A stretch of 6,326 nt of DNA from CAYOVG01 sp964407285 (GCA_964407285.1 CAYOVG010000384.1:1-6326), one strand, 5' to 3'. Shown: positions 1-6,240, counted from the stretch's first letter. The notes: generated by a model not told the origin, from the letters alone. Numbers and translations: made by a program.

Positions 1-1258
<1,258 letters not shown>

Positions 1259-1469
1259 ACCGTTTACTCCTCTTATTGGGTTGTTTTTCAATAGGTTTAT
1301 GGAGTTGTACTCCTGTAAGCCGCTAAATCCGGAAGAATTCCGGATCCCTAATCAAGAAGATTTGATGAAAAAGCCATTAGCGCCCACCGAAAGACGCGCG
1401 CACTTCCGAGTTTGTGATGCTTACTAAACATGACTAAAGGATCCGCAGTCTGAAGAAACGGGCTGACAG
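1259..1469. other. katG upstream intergenic region
   Basis: About 210 bp lie between the katG start codon and the palindromic repeat. I see no gene: short frames on both strands have no recognisable protein. The stretch is AT-richer than its surroundings and holds several inverted repeats, at 1301-1313 (GGAGT-TGT-ACTCC), 1327-1345 and 1351-1366 (ATCAA-N6-TTGAT), plus the katG ribosome binding site at 1267-1273. No convincing sigma70 -35/-10 pair could be fixed, although katG must be transcribed from here or by read-through from perR. Confidence 0.6.
1327..1345. promoter_or_regulatory. 19-bp perfect palindrome upstream of katG (candidate operator)
   Basis: ATCCGGAA-GAA-TTCCGGAT, two perfect 8-bp arms around a 3-bp centre, lies about 70 bp upstream of the katG start codon. 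The size and symmetry suit a dimeric repressor or activator site. It is much more GC-rich than the usual PerR/Fur box, so I do not assign it to PerR. As RNA it would form a short hairpin without a T-tract, so a terminator is unlikely. Confidence 0.4.
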
Positions 1470-1624
1470 CAGCCGGTTGAAAAAAAGCATTTCGGGCAGG
1501 CTGTTCAAAAACGATGAGATGCAAGGCGCGCGAATCCTGAGGAACGAGGCGTACAACCCGTACGCCGCAATGACGAAGGATGAAGCGCAACACAGCAGAT
1601 CGCGTTTTTCAACAGCCTGATAGG
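1470..1624. repeat. Palindromic MITE-like repeat, copy 1
   Basis: The core, 1497-1619, is bounded by 17-bp inverted ends: CAGGCTGTTCAAAAACG (1497-1513) and CGTTTTTCAACAGCCTG (1603-1619), with one mismatch between arms. At its centre is a perfect hairpin GGCGTAC-N5-GTACGCC (1548-1554/1560-1566). A degenerate second arm (CAGCCGGTTGAAAAA, from 1470) precedes the core. A second copy, inverted, lies at 5836-6020. No protein is encoded, so mobility would need a transposase supplied elsewhere. The right end abuts the truncated catalase reading frame at 1622. No clear target-site duplication was found. Confidence 0.85.
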
Positions 1625-1738
1625 GAGACGGAAGTCTTGATCGGGTAACGGACTGCGGCCGAACCCGGTCAAACCGCGTTGACCATCACCGACTGGAATT
1701 CCGAATGCGGTGACCGGTTTCTTCTTCCCGTGTCCCAC
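1622..1738 (-). pseudogene. 5' remnant of a monofunctional (KatA-type) catalase gene
   Basis: Read from the GTG at 1738, the frame gives about 39 codons containing KKPVTAFGIPVGDGQ followed by GLTGFGRSPLPDQDFRL. This matches the conserved start of haem catalases (typically TTAFGIPVGDNQNSLTAG..GP.LLQDFHL). The frame then enters the palindromic repeat at about 1621, and nothing resembling the rest of a catalase follows. A full catalase has about 480-500 residues, so more than 90% is missing, including the catalytic His and haem-ligand Tyr. AGGAAG at 1745-1750 could be its ribosome binding site. The frame also stays open up to an ATG at 1810, but the extra N-terminal residues are not catalase-like. 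It lies directly after perR, the usual place for a PerR-controlled catalase. The call rests on motif recall, not a search. Confidence 0.7.
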
Positions 1739-1829
1739 GATTTTCTTCCTATGGGTAGACTTGGGTTGGATGGACGGAGAAGTGGCCGCATACCGGCGTA
1801 GGCCGTCCATTCAAAACTCCGGTTCTTTA

Positions 1830-1857
1830 CAAATAATTCTTCTCCATAGTCGTCCAA
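1830..1857 (-). promoter_or_regulatory. Candidate promoter of the lost catalase gene
   Basis: On the minus strand TTGGAC (1852-1857) and TATTTG (1830-1835) are separated by 16 bp, a moderate sigma70 match upstream of the catalase remnant. The -35 element overlaps the T-run (1856-1863) that follows the perR stop codon. If active it would now transcribe into the repeat and possibly on toward katG. Confidence 0.3.
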
Positions 1858-1873
1858 AAAAAATTGCCGGCAT

Positions 1874-2314
1874 TCACCCTGTTCCTTGACACTCGGGACA
1901 CAGGCCGAAAAAATCCAGCCGGTGAAACAGCACCTTGAATCCCGTCCTGTGGGTGACCTCCTCCGTCAGGTCCGTCAGTCGATGAAGATCCGGGTCCAGG
2001 ATTTTCTTGCACCGAGTACAGATAATGTGAGGGTGGGCATAGGGTTTCGCGCCGTCGTAACGATTGCTCCCGTCCGGAAAACCCAGTTCGAGCACCTCGT
2101 TCAGCTCTTTAAGCAGCGTTATGGTCTTGTAGATGGTAGCCAGGCTCGTGGTGGGGAACCTGGATTTGACGCGCTCATAAACCTGTTCGACGCTGGGATG
2201 CCCTTTCCCGGATGCCAGGACCTCAATTACCGCAAGCCGCTGGGGCGTGATCCGAAACCGACGCTCCTTCAGTTTGTCCAGCATTTCCAGTACACGCTTT
2301 TGAGTTTTGGTCAT
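1874..2314 (-). CDS. perR: Fur-family peroxide-sensing repressor, PerR type
   Basis: A 146-residue Fur-family metalloregulator with an N-terminal winged helix (about residues 18-85; FRITPQRLAVIEVL, recognition region TTSLATIYKTITLLKE) and a C-terminal dimerisation domain. Putative regulatory Fe/Mn ligands are H39, D87, H94, H96 and D107. These line up with B. subtilis PerR H37, D85, H91, H93 and D104; an aspartate at the last position is a PerR feature where Fur usually has glutamate. The structural Zn site is complete as two CxxC pairs, C99/C102 and C139/C142. The family senses H2O2 by iron-catalysed histidine oxidation and then releases DNA. The ATG at 2314 is the first possible start after an in-frame stop, but its Shine-Dalgarno is weak. 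A catalase remnant and katG downstream on the same strand support a peroxide role. Fur or Zur is less likely. Confidence 0.9.
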   Translation of the reverse strand: MTKTQKRVLEMLDKLKERRFRITPQRLAVIEVLASGKGHPSVEQVYERVKSRFPTTSLATIYKTITLLKELNEVLELGFPDGSNRYDGAKPYAHPHIICTRCKKILDPDLHRLTDLTEEVTHRTGFKVLFHRLDFFGLCPECQGTG

Positions 2315-2380
2315 AAGATTCGCATGTCAATTCGACTGAGATTCTAAACTCCAGGTTCCGGATTGGGAAACTCTGTCTCT

Positions 2381-2409
2381 TATAATACATGGTATCTGTT
2401 TGATGTCAA
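2381..2409 (-). promoter_or_regulatory. perR promoter with an internal palindrome
   Basis: On the minus strand a perfect -35 TTGACA (2404-2409) is 17 bp from ATTATA (2381-2386); TATTAT with a 16-bp spacer is the other register. Transcription would start near 2373, giving a leader of about 60 nt before perR. The spacer contains the 11-bp palindrome ATAC-ATG-GTAT (2385-2395), which overlaps the -10 and could be the autoregulatory operator. It separates perR transcription from the selenium operon upstream. Confidence 0.7.
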
Positions 2410-2637
2410 CCTCCCGAGCCACAAAAAAGAAAGCTCCATTTGAACCAACTTTCTGAAGGCGGGCAGAGGGATTTTTGCAGCGGATACAACGGTTGCCCAT
2501 CGGTCTTGCGGAGGGAGAAGAAAGCGGAGTGGTCCACCCTGGAGCCCGTTGGTAAGCAGGGCTGTGGCCGGCTGGCGAGAAACGATCGGATGCAAATACA
2601 CCGTTGGCGAACAACAAGTCGCGTTTTCGGCGACCGG
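2410..2637. other. Intergenic region between the DUF1858 gene and the perR promoter
   Basis: About 230 bp with no gene I can support. Short open frames exist on both strands but show no family motif, no good ribosome binding site and no shared boundary. Near 2423-2447 the minus strand reads GAAAG, a 15-nt loop, CTTTC and then a T-run. This is a weak terminator candidate for the upstream operon, with only 5 bp of AT-rich stem. Confidence 0.5.
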
Positions 2638-2892
2638 CTAATCGCCCGTGAGGGAAGCCTCCTTGAACTCTCGAAAGCACGCGGCCTTCTCGAGAGCGAG
2701 CAGCAGCGCATTCAAATCGAGCCCATATCTCTCCGCCACCCCGTGTAACGGTTCAAACAGGGCCTGACAACAAATACATTCACCGGCGGCGACGTCGTAA
2801 GATTTGAAGACGGCCTCCGTCTCCCGATACCGACTCACCACCTCCAGAACCGTCATGTCGGGTTTGATCCTGCAGGAACCATTTGTCTTCAT
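2638..2892 (-). CDS. DUF1858-family small redox/metal-binding protein
   Basis: An 84-residue cytoplasmic protein matching the DUF1858 fold: IKPDMTVLEVVSRY at the N-terminus, a central cysteine cluster, then a C-terminal helix pair with HGVAERYGLDLNALL. Family members normally carry G-x-x-C-x-x-C in the middle. Here it is G37-E-C39-I-C41-C42, so the CxxC pair is kept and an extra cysteine is added. C7 and C72 are also present. The family occurs alone or fused to di-iron, hybrid-cluster and sulfur-metabolism proteins; its biochemical role is poorly defined. The start codon overlaps the stop of the kinase-like gene (ATGA), indicating translational coupling. As the last gene of the selenium/sulfur operon it may be a redox or chalcogen carrier, which is inference. 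Confidence 0.8.
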   Translation of the reverse strand: MKTNGSCRIKPDMTVLEVVSRYRETEAVFKSYDVAAGECICCQALFEPLHGVAERYGLDLNALLLALEKAACFREFKEASLTGD

Positions 2893-3755
2893 GGAGATAC
2901 CCCCAAAACATCCGATAGCGCTTTAGGAATCCAGCGGATGATCTCGGTCACTTGAGTAGCGGGTGTGGGACGACTGTAGTGGCCTGCAAGTCGATTAACT
3001 CGCGCGGCGGCGACGGCTGCTTCCTCCAGCCGCATCCCCGACGCCGCCAAAGCCGTCACGATGCCGGTGAGCGTATCCCCCGTGCCTCCAATAGCTTCCA
3101 TGGCTTCTTCGACAGGCTCCTCTACGGTGGCCAGGATGCCTTCACCGCAGGCTATATAATCCTTCCGTCCTTTCACCAGAAGACACCGGGCCGCGTTGCC
3201 ATCCCGATACGCTTGAGCGATCCGTTCCGGCGCCTCGTCTTCACGGTGAAGTATGAATCCACGTGTGTAAAACGGGTGCGGAGCCGCATCGTCGGACAGA
3301 AACGCCAGTTCCCCGATATCCGGAGTGAACAGATCGTACGTTTCGGCCTCCCCGCTCATCTTGGCCGCGTACATGAATCCGGCGTCGGCCACGAGTACGG
3401 GCCTCGGACGCATTTCCTCGACAGCGAACAGAACCCGATTATGCCAGTCTACATCGGGTTGAAGATAATGAAAGACGATCACCCCATGACTGCATCGTCC
3501 CAGCTCCTCGGCAAGAAACCGGTAGAGTCGGCGACTGCCTTCTCCCAATCCCGTATCCCCCACCAGGTATGCCGCAGGTAGCGGAATCCGCAAGCTCTCA
3601 CAGGTTTTGATCGCCGCCGCAAGCAACGCCGGGGTGCCCCTGTGCACCGGAACTGTCCGCCGTTCCAGGACAATCCGATCACCGTCCAGGGCGGCGTCAC
3701 CCATGACTATGGGCACGTCCGGGTCGGGAATGGTCCCTACGACGGCAAGGCGCAT
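2889..3755 (-). CDS. Ribokinase-fold protein resembling ADP/ATP-dependent NAD(P)H-hydrate dehydratase
   Basis: I start this 288-residue protein at the ATG at 3755 (MRLAVVGTIPDPDVP). The frame stays open upstream to 4118, but that extension is a Gly/Arg/Pro-rich shadow of the DUF3343 gene. Motifs fit the YjeF C-terminal/CARKD branch of the ribokinase superfamily: VADAG at 122-126, TPDIGEL at 144-150, LLVKG at 192-196, and the nucleotide and catalytic loop GGTGDT at 223-228, with D227 as the expected catalytic Asp. Those enzymes repair hydrated NAD(P)H. There is no N-terminal YjeF epimerase domain. A different ligand is quite possible, because the gene sits inside a selenium/sulfur carrier operon. 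It overlaps the DUF3343 gene by 19 bp (GAGG at about -10 as ribosome binding site) and the DUF1858 gene by 4 bp. Fold confidence is high; reaction confidence is low. Confidence 0.78.
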   Translation of the reverse strand: MRLAVVGTIPDPDVPIVMGDAALDGDRIVLERRTVPVHRGTPALLAAAIKTCESLRIPLPAAYLVGDTGLGEGSRRLYRFLAEELGRCSHGVIVFHYLQPDVDWHNRVLFAVEEMRPRPVLVADAGFMYAAKMSGEAETYDLFTPDIGELAFLSDDAAPHPFYTRGFILHREDEAPERIAQAYRDGNAARCLLVKGRKDYIACGEGILATVEEPVEEAMEAIGGTGDTLTGIVTALAASGMRLEEAAVAAARVNRLAGHYSRPTPATQVTEIIRWIPKALSDVLGVSP

Positions 3756-4297
3756 TTTCGCCTCATTTCCTCGTAGGCCAATTGCAGCGCATACGCGCAC
3801 AATGTGTGCCCGATTTCCCGCGGACTGGGACTTTCCGCCAAAGTTCTTCCCACCATCTTCTCCGCAAGGTACGGAACATCGGGACAGCCCCCTCCCGAAA
3901 TGTTCACGATCGTTTGCGTAACACTGTCGATGGTGATCTTCATGTTGGCGGCCCGGACCATGAGGTGGGAACCGAAATCTTTGACCCGGAACAAGTCCAC
4001 GGGCTCCAGTAGAGGGCCCTTGACGGGAACCGCCTTCAGAGGCGGCGCCCCCTTGCTCTCCAGCAGACGAAGGATGTTCAACTGTTCTATCAGGGGGAAT
4101 TCGATTACCAGATCGCACCCCTGGCGCAATTCGGGAGGCGGACCCATGACCCGGACTTTCCAGCCTTGAGAATTGAGGACGTTTTCCGCCCGGATTACTT
4201 CACTGGTGTTTTCAAATACAAGGATTCCTCGGTCCGCGGAACTCCCCTGCGGAGAGAGATCCTCCATTTTCTTCTTCAAGGAACGAAAAAAACGCAC
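3737..4297 (-). CDS. DUF3343 (putative Se/S carrier) protein with a C-terminal extension
   Basis: Residues about 23-105 match the DUF3343/Se_S_carrier domain: GILVFENTSEVIRAENVLNSQG, then C61 in the GCDLVIEF strand where the family carries its conserved cysteine. This small domain is usually found alone or linked to TusA/YedF-type proteins. Here about 80 more residues (106-186) follow, with SGGGCPDVPYLAEK around C138 and an IGHTLCAYALQLAYEEM helix with C167. I do not recognise that domain. The 5' end is uncertain. The frame opens with a GTG at 4297, 1 bp after the tusA stop and with no clear Shine-Dalgarno. An ATG at 4267, giving 176 residues without the Lys-rich first ten, is equally plausible. 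The likely role is accepting a persulfide or selenide from the TusA-like protein, inferred from context. Confidence 0.8.
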   Translation of the reverse strand: MRFFRSLKKKMEDLSPQGSSADRGILVFENTSEVIRAENVLNSQGWKVRVMGPPPELRQGCDLVIEFPLIEQLNILRLLESKGAPPLKAVPVKGPLLEPVDLFRVKDFGSHLMVRAANMKITIDSVTQTIVNISGGGCPDVPYLAEKMVGRTLAESPSPREIGHTLCAYALQLAYEEMRRKCALPS

Positions 4298-4298
4298 T

Positions 4299-4517
4299 TC
4301 AATTTCTCACGATGCCGATCCGATAGCCGCTGCCCTCGGGTTCGACATACTCGACCCGCCATCCCTGGCTTTCAACGGCTCGACTGACATTCTCACGGGA
4401 AGTATCCGTATCCACAATGACACAGAGTTGCCCTTTGCCGAGCTTCCGGATTTCTTCCAGCGTCAGGATCACCGGTTGAGGACAGGACAGTCCCCGGGCA
4501 TCCACGGTATGACTCAT
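4299..4517 (-). CDS. TusA/YedF/SirA-family sulfur or selenium carrier protein
   Basis: A 72-residue cytoplasmic single-domain TusA-like protein. The signature DARGLSCPQPVI places the carrier cysteine at C12 in the Cys-Pro motif, and the two-layer alpha/beta pattern continues through TDTSRENVSRAVESQGW. A second cysteine, C32, is present. The family passes persulfide, or in YedF-type proteins probably selenium, between donors and acceptors. The start at 4517 is supported by a strong GGGAGGG at 4524-4530. It lies downstream of yedE, the common partner of TusA/YedF proteins, and 1 bp before the DUF3343 gene. The length suits TusA or the N-terminal half of the longer YedF, so I give no gene symbol. 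Confidence 0.92.
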   Translation of the reverse strand: MSHTVDARGLSCPQPVILTLEEIRKLGKGQLCVIVDTDTSRENVSRAVESQGWRVEYVEPEGSGYRIGIVRN

Positions 4518-4675
4518 CGTATTCCCTCCCTATCTGCTTGCTGAAAACAGGCTTGGCGGCAGTCTCCCCCAAAAGCGTTCACTCCCAAGGTTCAAAGACG
4601 CCTGCTCGTGGACTGCGGTGGTATCCTCTTGGAGCAGGGCGGAAACGCCGTACCCCAATTGCATCCTCAAACCCG
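4518..4675 (-). other. yedE-tusA spacer with a stem-loop
   Basis: A gap of 158 bp inside an otherwise tightly packed operon. It contains a perfect 7-bp inverted repeat, CCTGCTC (4601-4607) and GAGCAGG (4632-4638), with a 24-nt loop, and a small GGCG-TTTC-CGCC hairpin just after the yedE stop. Neither is followed by a T-tract, so they look more like an mRNA processing or stability element than a terminator. No promoter for tusA was evident and no coding frame was accepted. Confidence 0.4.
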
Positions 4676-5770
4676 CTAAACAGATTTGGGTCGCATGGTG
4701 AACCCAATAAACAGGCACACCGCCAGCCCGATAAACACCGCAGCAATCCCGTATGGGCCTACCCCGGCGGGTGAACTGGCTGTTTGAAAATTATGCGCAA
4801 ATCCCGCGCCCACAATCATCCCAAACACAAATACCGCGGCATCGCCGTCGCCTTCGCCGGCCAGAAACAACTGACGTCCAGGACACCCGCCACCCAGGGC
4901 GAATGCAAGACCCGCCACCAGCATGCCGGCGAAGTTCCACACGTGCATGGTATGGGCTACGGGTTGGTTCTCAAATCCGGGACGGAATTGACCCAACACC
5001 AGATTCATCAGAAAGGCGAAGACCAAGAGGGTCCCCAACCCGAGAAACAAATGGGTCTGACGGAACAGAATGAGATCCCGGATGGCGCCCATGGTGCAGA
5101 ACCGGCTTCTTTGCGCCAGAAACCCAACGGCAAGGCCGATTACCAAGGATACCGCGAGAGGCGCATGCATGGCTCCGGGACCCTTTTCACTGTAAAACAG
5201 GATACCGCTTTGGGGACTTCCTTGAACTTGCGGAAAAATCAACGTAAGAATGAGGAACCCGATCATGGTCAAAGGAAGAAGCCACCCCACCGAAGCATAC
5301 GTCGGACTCGTCCTGCCCAGGTTATACCCTTTCTTTAGAAAGATAGCTCCGATCCAGACACCGGCGACCAAACCGGCGATTCCCAGGATGGCGTTGGCGT
5401 CACCGCCTGCAAGCCTCAGGAGAGCTCTCCAGGGACACCCCAGGAACACCAGGGCGCCGATCATGGCAAAGGCGCCCAGGAAAAATCGCACGATGGGAGC
5501 GGACCCCGCTCTGGGTCGAAATTCCTTGAACAGATACGCCGCAATGAGGGCTCCCAGAACGAAGCCGATGATTTCGGGCCTCATATACTGGACCACGGCG
5601 GCGCGGTGGAGTCCCACGGCGCCCGCTATGTCCCGTTCCATGCAGGCCACGCAGATCCCCATATTGCCCGGGTTCCCCCAATTCTGAAGAAGAGAGGCGA
5701 ATATGCCTATGAAGGCGCCCACGCTTATGATGCCCCATTTACCCGCAAAGAAATGCTTCACCCAGTCCAT
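4676..5770 (-). CDS. yedE: YedE-family membrane transporter (putative selenium transporter; YeeE/YedE superfamily)
   Basis: A 364-residue integral membrane protein with about ten hydrophobic segments, roughly at 13-30, 66-81, 96-113, 127-145, 161-180, 203-219, 241-260, 278-295, 311-326 and 338-357. The N-terminal block NMGICVACMERDIAGAVGLH, followed by QYMRPEIIG, and LGCPWRALLRLAGGD identify the YedE branch, which NCBI family naming labels a putative selenium transporter, rather than thiosulfate-importing YeeE. Cysteines suited to chalcogen relay through the membrane are C40/C43, C112 (GCP), C225 (SRFCTMGAIRD) and C296 (GGGCPGR); YeeE structures use equivalent conserved cysteines. The start at 5770 follows AGGAGG (5776-5781) by five bases. 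It is the first gene of the operon, ahead of the TusA-like carrier that probably receives the imported species. The substrate (selenium versus sulfur) is inferred from family and not shown by the sequence. Confidence 0.9.
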   Translation of the reverse strand: MDWVKHFFAGKWGIISVGAFIGIFASLLQNWGNPGNMGICVACMERDIAGAVGLHRAAVVQYMRPEIIGFVLGALIAAYLFKEFRPRAGSAPIVRFFLGAFAMIGALVFLGCPWRALLRLAGGDANAILGIAGLVAGVWIGAIFLKKGYNLGRTSPTYASVGWLLPLTMIGFLILTLIFPQVQGSPQSGILFYSEKGPGAMHAPLAVSLVIGLAVGFLAQRSRFCTMGAIRDLILFRQTHLFLGLGTLLVFAFLMNLVLGQFRPGFENQPVAHTMHVWNFAGMLVAGLAFALGGGCPGRQLFLAGEGDGDAAVFVFGMIVGAGFAHNFQTASSPAGVGPYGIAAVFIGLAVCLFIGFTMRPKSV

Positions 5771-5835
5771 GCCTTCCTCCTCTTCGCACTCAGGAACATC
5801 CTGCGGTCGAGTTCATGTGTTCACTGTTTGCACCT
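5771..5835 (-). promoter_or_regulatory. yedE upstream region
   Basis: Only 65 bp separate the yedE start from the palindromic repeat. The AGGAGG ribosome binding site (5776-5781) is clear, but I could not identify a convincing -35/-10 pair. The operon promoter may therefore lie inside or beyond the repeat, or be a non-sigma70 type. Confidence 0.35.
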
Positions 5836-6020
5836 CTATCAGGTCGTTGAAAAACCGCATTCCGGGCAGGCTGGTGAAAAACGGGATCCGCCGTGTTGCG
5901 CTTCATCCTTTCTGCCTGTGCGTCTCACGCAGACAGGCGTCGTTGCGGAGTACTCTTGTACGCCTCATTCCTGAGGATTCGTGCGCCTTGTATCTCAGCG
6001 TTTTTCACCCGCCTGCTATC
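5836..6020. repeat. Palindromic MITE-like repeat, copy 2 (inverted, with an extra 27-bp hairpin)
   Basis: The core 5867-6015 has ends CAGGCTGGTGAAAAACG (5867-5883) and CGTTTTTCACCCGCCTG (5999-6015), one mismatch apart. The reverse complement of its interior aligns with copy 1 over nearly its whole length, including the central GTAC hairpin, so the two copies are in opposite orientation. A 27-bp segment (5911-5937) absent from copy 1 forms its own hairpin, with GCCTGT pairing ACAGGC and TGCG pairing CGCA. A degenerate extra arm (CTATCAGGTCGTTGAAAAACC, from 5836) precedes the core. In copy 1's RNA sense the extra arm is therefore at the opposite end. Confidence 0.85.
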
Positions 6021-6044
6021 CAGTAATCTGAAGGCCTTTCTCCA

Positions 6045-6080
6045 CCCTATTCTGGACCCTATTCTGGACCCTATTCTGGA
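6045..6080. repeat. Three perfect tandem copies of a 12-bp unit
   Basis: CCCTATTCTGGA occurs at 6045-6056, 6057-6068 and 6069-6080 with no mismatch. It is too short and too closely spaced for CRISPR. It could be a slippage-prone minisatellite or iterated protein-binding sites next to the inverted repeat at 6102-6131. Confidence 0.95.
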
Positions 6081-6085
6081 ACGGG

Positions 6086-6131
6086 TTGATACCATATGTT
6101 TTATCGATATAGCAAATCGGATATATTGATA
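6086..6131 (+). promoter_or_regulatory. AT-rich region with a 10-bp inverted repeat and a possible plus-strand promoter
   Basis: TATCGATATA (6102-6111) and TATATTGATA (6122-6131) are inverted copies with one mismatch, spaced by 10 bp, a typical layout for a dimeric regulator site. TTGATA (6086-6091) with ATAGCA 17 bp later is a fair plus-strand promoter overlapping the left arm. The AT-rich block is sharply bounded by GC-rich DNA. Confidence 0.4.
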
Positions 6132-6134
6132 TTA

Positions 6135-6240
6135 GGGGGCGCCATCCATGTGTTACGCCGATAGGAGAGCAGCGACACGAGGGTTCCGGGAACGGATACC
6201 CTGCAGGTGGAAGGCGATCGGCGGGTATTTGGCGTCTCGG
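6135..6240 (+). ncRNA. Possible structured leader RNA (three nested stems)
   Basis: Three stems nest on the plus strand: GGCGCCA (6138-6144) with TGGCGTC (6230-6236, one G-U pair), CGCCGAT (6156-6162) with ATCGGCG (6217-6223), and AGGGT (6180-6184) with ACCCT (6198-6202). The G-U pair is tolerated only on this strand. A possible promoter precedes it and an SD-like site plus ATG follow, so a riboswitch or other cis-regulatory leader is conceivable. I could not match it to a known riboswitch class, and GC-rich DNA can form such stems by chance. Confidence 0.3.

Noticed and set aside
1856..1865. Intrinsic terminator after perR (TGCCGGCA followed by a T-run)
   Set aside because: The GC-rich palindrome has no loop and no longer stem could be drawn; the T-run alone is not enough.
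1886..2347. Plus-strand frame of 153 codons
   Set aside because: Fully antisense to perR, which has complete metal-ligand motifs and its own promoter.
2440..2748. Plus-strand frame of 102 codons in the gap beside the DUF1858 gene
   Set aside because: It overlaps the antisense of DUF1858, has no good start signal and shows no recognisable domain.
3756..4118. N-terminal 121-codon extension of the kinase-like gene
   Set aside because: Low-complexity Gly/Arg/Pro-rich sequence read out of frame through the DUF3343 gene; ribokinase homology begins at the ATG at 3755.
2638..5770. In-frame UGA selenocysteine codons in the selenium operon
   Set aside because: All family cysteines (for example C12 of the TusA-like protein) are ordinary Cys codons and the genes end at plausible family lengths, so no Sec readthrough is needed.
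6045..6080. CRISPR-like tandem repeat
   Set aside because: The units are contiguous with no spacers and only 12 bp long.
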